Of a stretch of DNA of 64,000 bases, positions 61,421-64,000 are shown one piece after another; position 1 is the first letter of the stretch; each line of letters begins with the position of its first letter. Under the pieces are notes generated by a model, which worked only from the letters and a program-made list of their open reading frames with translations, was not told the origin of the DNA and did no database searches. The DNA lies in assembly GCA_037179385.1 (NCBI GenBank), contig CM074193.1:47645082-47709081 (forward strand). Direction: 5' to 3'. The position numbers were made by a program, and so were the translations under genes. Source of the stretch: Holothuria scabra (lineage: Eukaryota > Echinodermata > Holothuroidea > Aspidochirotida > Holothuriidae).

Positions 61421-63171
61421 TAGGGCTGTGATGGTTAATCGGTTAACCGGTTAACCGACCGACTAGTCGGTTACTCGTGCGTGATTCCTCTTCATAGATT
61501 AACCGTTTTTGTATTGCCAACAAGCCAGTCGCCGCCGCGTGGCTTTGTTAGTAAACTGTTACACAAACATCGCGCAACAAACAGAGTCAGTTTCTCACAA
61601 ATTATCGCTCAAACAATGACTGTAAAAAGAGTTTTAAAATCGGCCGTTCAATTGAACGGATTAATTCCGCGGCAGCTCCCCGAATTAAGTACATTATGAT
61701 GAGTGACAAGTGGCGCACCCATTGTTACTTTCATTGGCAGAACTTCATGTGCTCGTCTCCTAATCCCTTCAATAGCAACACCCAAGCACAACTTTAGAAA
61801 TTAGCGGCATGTTTGAGAGATTACCAAGCGAAAAGAAAGCTACAAGACAAGCAGGGGGCTGTACAAAAAGTGACCATGCCCTGTATTTCTATGGCAATGA
61901 AACCTCCGCGAGACCATGATTAGGGCACAAAAGTATATTTGAATAAGTCTTCCCACTGTAGCTATTCGAAATATTTTATCATGCTACATCTCTGTAAATT
62001 TCATTATTTTTCATTGTTAGTACTAACACTGCTACTTAGCAGTCTTTGGAAAAAATTTAACCCGTAAAAATACGATCGTAAGCACCAGATAATTCCCGCC
62101 ATTTTGTTGTTTGCCCAATATCATATAAAATGGAACATTCCTTGTCGACTTTTATGAATAAGCATAAGCAGTTCGTTGAACCAACTGGGTTGTAGTTGCG
62201 ATAATGTACTGTACTGTAGAAGTCAACCCTACGATGCACATAAAAAATAACGATCTAATTTTTAGCGGTCTTGGACAGCAAAAAATGAATTCGATTAACG
62301 CTATCTTATGGTTCCTTCTTGATATTAATACCCCTGTATTTTTGCCACTTCTTTTTCAAACCTTAGGTCTTGTTTCAAGTTTCGAGTTGTGATTGGATGG
62401 CTCAGAATCAACGTATTTGAACCAATCACAATGCAGAGGCAAATCAAATTTTGCAATAGATCATGCGCATATGTCATCGAGCAAAACATGGTCCCTTGTT
62501 TAGTGGTAAAAACAGATATGCACGCAAGTCTACTGCATGCACAGGACCACGTGCATAATTGTTTCGTTCGTAACAACGTCATATGATAACATTCCATAAG
62601 TCCTACTGTAAATAACTTTACGGTAGGAATGCTGGGAATTCCTTAATTTATGCAGGATAATAGGGCTTGGTTGTGCTGTTTGAGGCTGGTGGGCCATTTA
62701 CAGTGAAACTGTACAGATTGCTACTATGACAAACACATGAGCGCTGTACATGTATTGAACACTGCATTGCAAGCAAGCTGCATCAAAACAGCGTTGTGGG
62801 AGTGCTTCATGAAGTAACTGACAATATAACATAGGACCAGGTGGGAAAATGCAACAGTTGGTGAAATGTTAAAAAGTGGACATGGTCTGAAGAAAGCTTC
62901 AGTAAATGCGGGGTGGGATTTTACTGTGAAAAGATGACATAAACTCAGCGCAAAATACCAATATTTTTGCCACATACTTACATCGGCGAACATGACTTAA
63001 GGCGCCATTTTTAGACTTTTACTTTCCTGTACAAAAGTGATGGCGCTCTTTGGAAATGTTGACTTTTTGTTGTTGTGTGAACATTTAGTGTCATTTTCGG
63101 TTAGACGGTTAACTGCCGGTTAATAAAATCGGTTAAACGGATAGTGAATTAACGGAAAATGCACAGCCCTA
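61421..63171. mobile_element. second hAT-like non-autonomous element, about 1.75 kb
   Basis: Left end TAGGGCTGTGATGGTTAATC with GGTTAACCGGTTAACCGAC; right end GGTTAACTGCCGGTTAATAA through to GCACAGCCCTA. Ends are inverted to each other and share CAGGGCTGTG-type termini with the 390-bp MITE 39 bases away. Flanking 8-mers (GTGTTAAC, CTGCCTGG) do not match, so it is an old or recombined copy. No transposase is recognised inside. Confidence 0.65.
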
Positions 63172-64000
63172 CTGCCTGGTGCTTTAATTTTAAAATATAC
63201 ACAGGAAAATAATGTCCATTTCATAACTAGTCTGCATTACTGTATGTCAGTTTCAAATTTCACCTACAAATATTGGAAATCCCTGTTTAAAGTGCACAGT
63301 ACCACCAAGTCAAAAATATTGAAAATACAGAATGAACAGCATGAAAAATGAATTCTAACAGTGCAACTCCCATCTTCATAGGACATTCTTGAGCTGAAAT
63401 ATAAAATAATGAATTTTATTCACTCAATTTCAAATGGTACATGCTATAGTGTCTAAAACATCTACAGTAACTGACATCAAAATACCGAAGGGAGAACACA
63501 TTCAATGTGTAGTCTAGGCTCATTACAGTACACTACAGTACTTCAAGATTAGAAAGTTTTTGTTCATTCACTAGGCCTATGTCTGCAAATGACAAAACAG
63601 TAGAAAATATATTAAGAAATTAACAACACAGTTAACTCATTTAAAGCTTCATATCCAAAAAAATTAACATAGCTTATCTTCAAGGAAAATGGAAACATGA
63701 AGGTTTTGAAAAAGCAATATTTTTTTTTTTAAATTTTCAAAATTGTTGGAGTTTGCATGCTGTGACTTCGCTTCTTGAAAAAGGAACATAAACACCCCAG
63801 TACATCAAAGGCGGTATGGAATGTAACTAATATCTGAGTTTGTTACATGATCTGTGACCTCAAATGAGCTATGCTTTCATTGTGTTAACACTGTGTGAAA
63901 AGCAATTTACACATGCTGACTGAGCTGTTAGCTAACCCCAAATGTTATGTAACTTTTTGTGTATTGTAACACATCTTTTACTGTCAATCAATAAATCAGA
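63172..64000. other. non-coding stretch at window end
   Basis: AT-rich, with TACAGTA words near 63466 and 63526-63540. The first exon of the CALM gene was looked for on the minus strand and not seen. Confidence 0.5.

Noticed and set aside
55346..64000. First CALM exon with the start codon and PIP2-binding lysines
   Set aside because: Searched on the minus strand for a GPKKKHLDYL-like stretch before a donor site; not found, so it is presumed beyond the window.

Overview
This is an animal nuclear genome window, almost entirely intronic, AT-rich and packed with repeats. Only one host gene can be supported: the ortholog of the clathrin-assembly phosphoinositide-binding protein CALM/AP180 (PICALM/SNAP91 family; Drosophila lap, nematode unc-11), on the minus strand. 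Eight consecutive coding exons were read by eye with their splice sites, from 55345 down to 9719. Together they encode about 223 residues, which is most of the ANTH domain after its first exon. Exon lengths are 132, 76, 103, 40, 57, 112, 107 and 42 bp, and the reading phases join without a break. The first exon (start codon and the main PIP2-binding lysines) must lie beyond 64000. The exons for the disordered clathrin/AP2-binding C-terminus must lie before position 1 or were not recognised. Dense AGGCCTA words, the invertebrate-style single CALM gene and the mixture of hAT, piggyBac, LINE and SINE relics suggest a marine deuterostome, most likely an echinoderm. That assignment is inference, not a species call.

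Layout from low to high coordinate (3' to 5' for the gene). 1-9718: short tandem repeats, a tRNA-derived SINE with target duplications, and a first copy of a 145-bp-unit repeat ending in a CA tract and hairpin. 9719-9760: exon. About 10905-20239: a giant 54-bp minisatellite of roughly 170 copies with an assembly gap. 20515-20621: exon. 24551-30430: a second giant minisatellite, 37-bp unit, about 159 copies. The 107-bp exon at 20515 therefore sits between two multi-kilobase tandem arrays. 30639-30750 and 32322-32378: exons. 33870-38743: a nested transposon stack (outer hAT-like element, inner hAT with a broken transposase, and inside that a block of 145-bp repeats). 39143-39182: exon. 45139-46187: an 84-bp tandem array. 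47967-48069, 50317-50392 and 55214-55345: exons, with a LINE 3' fragment and further 145-bp repeat copies between and beyond them. 56800-57640: another full 145-bp repeat block. 58732-59345: two 251-bp piggyBac-like MITEs. 60993-63171: hAT-type non-autonomous elements.

The most interesting structures are: the pair of megabase-style minisatellites flanking one frame-critical exon; the dispersed 145-bp-unit repeat, built like a Helentron/DINE non-autonomous element, with a perfect DR1 nuclear-receptor motif in many units; and the nested hAT stack with recognisable 8-bp target duplications at both levels. No RNA gene, CRISPR array, promoter or terminator could be supported. All homology statements come from recognising protein and repeat patterns by eye; no database search was run.
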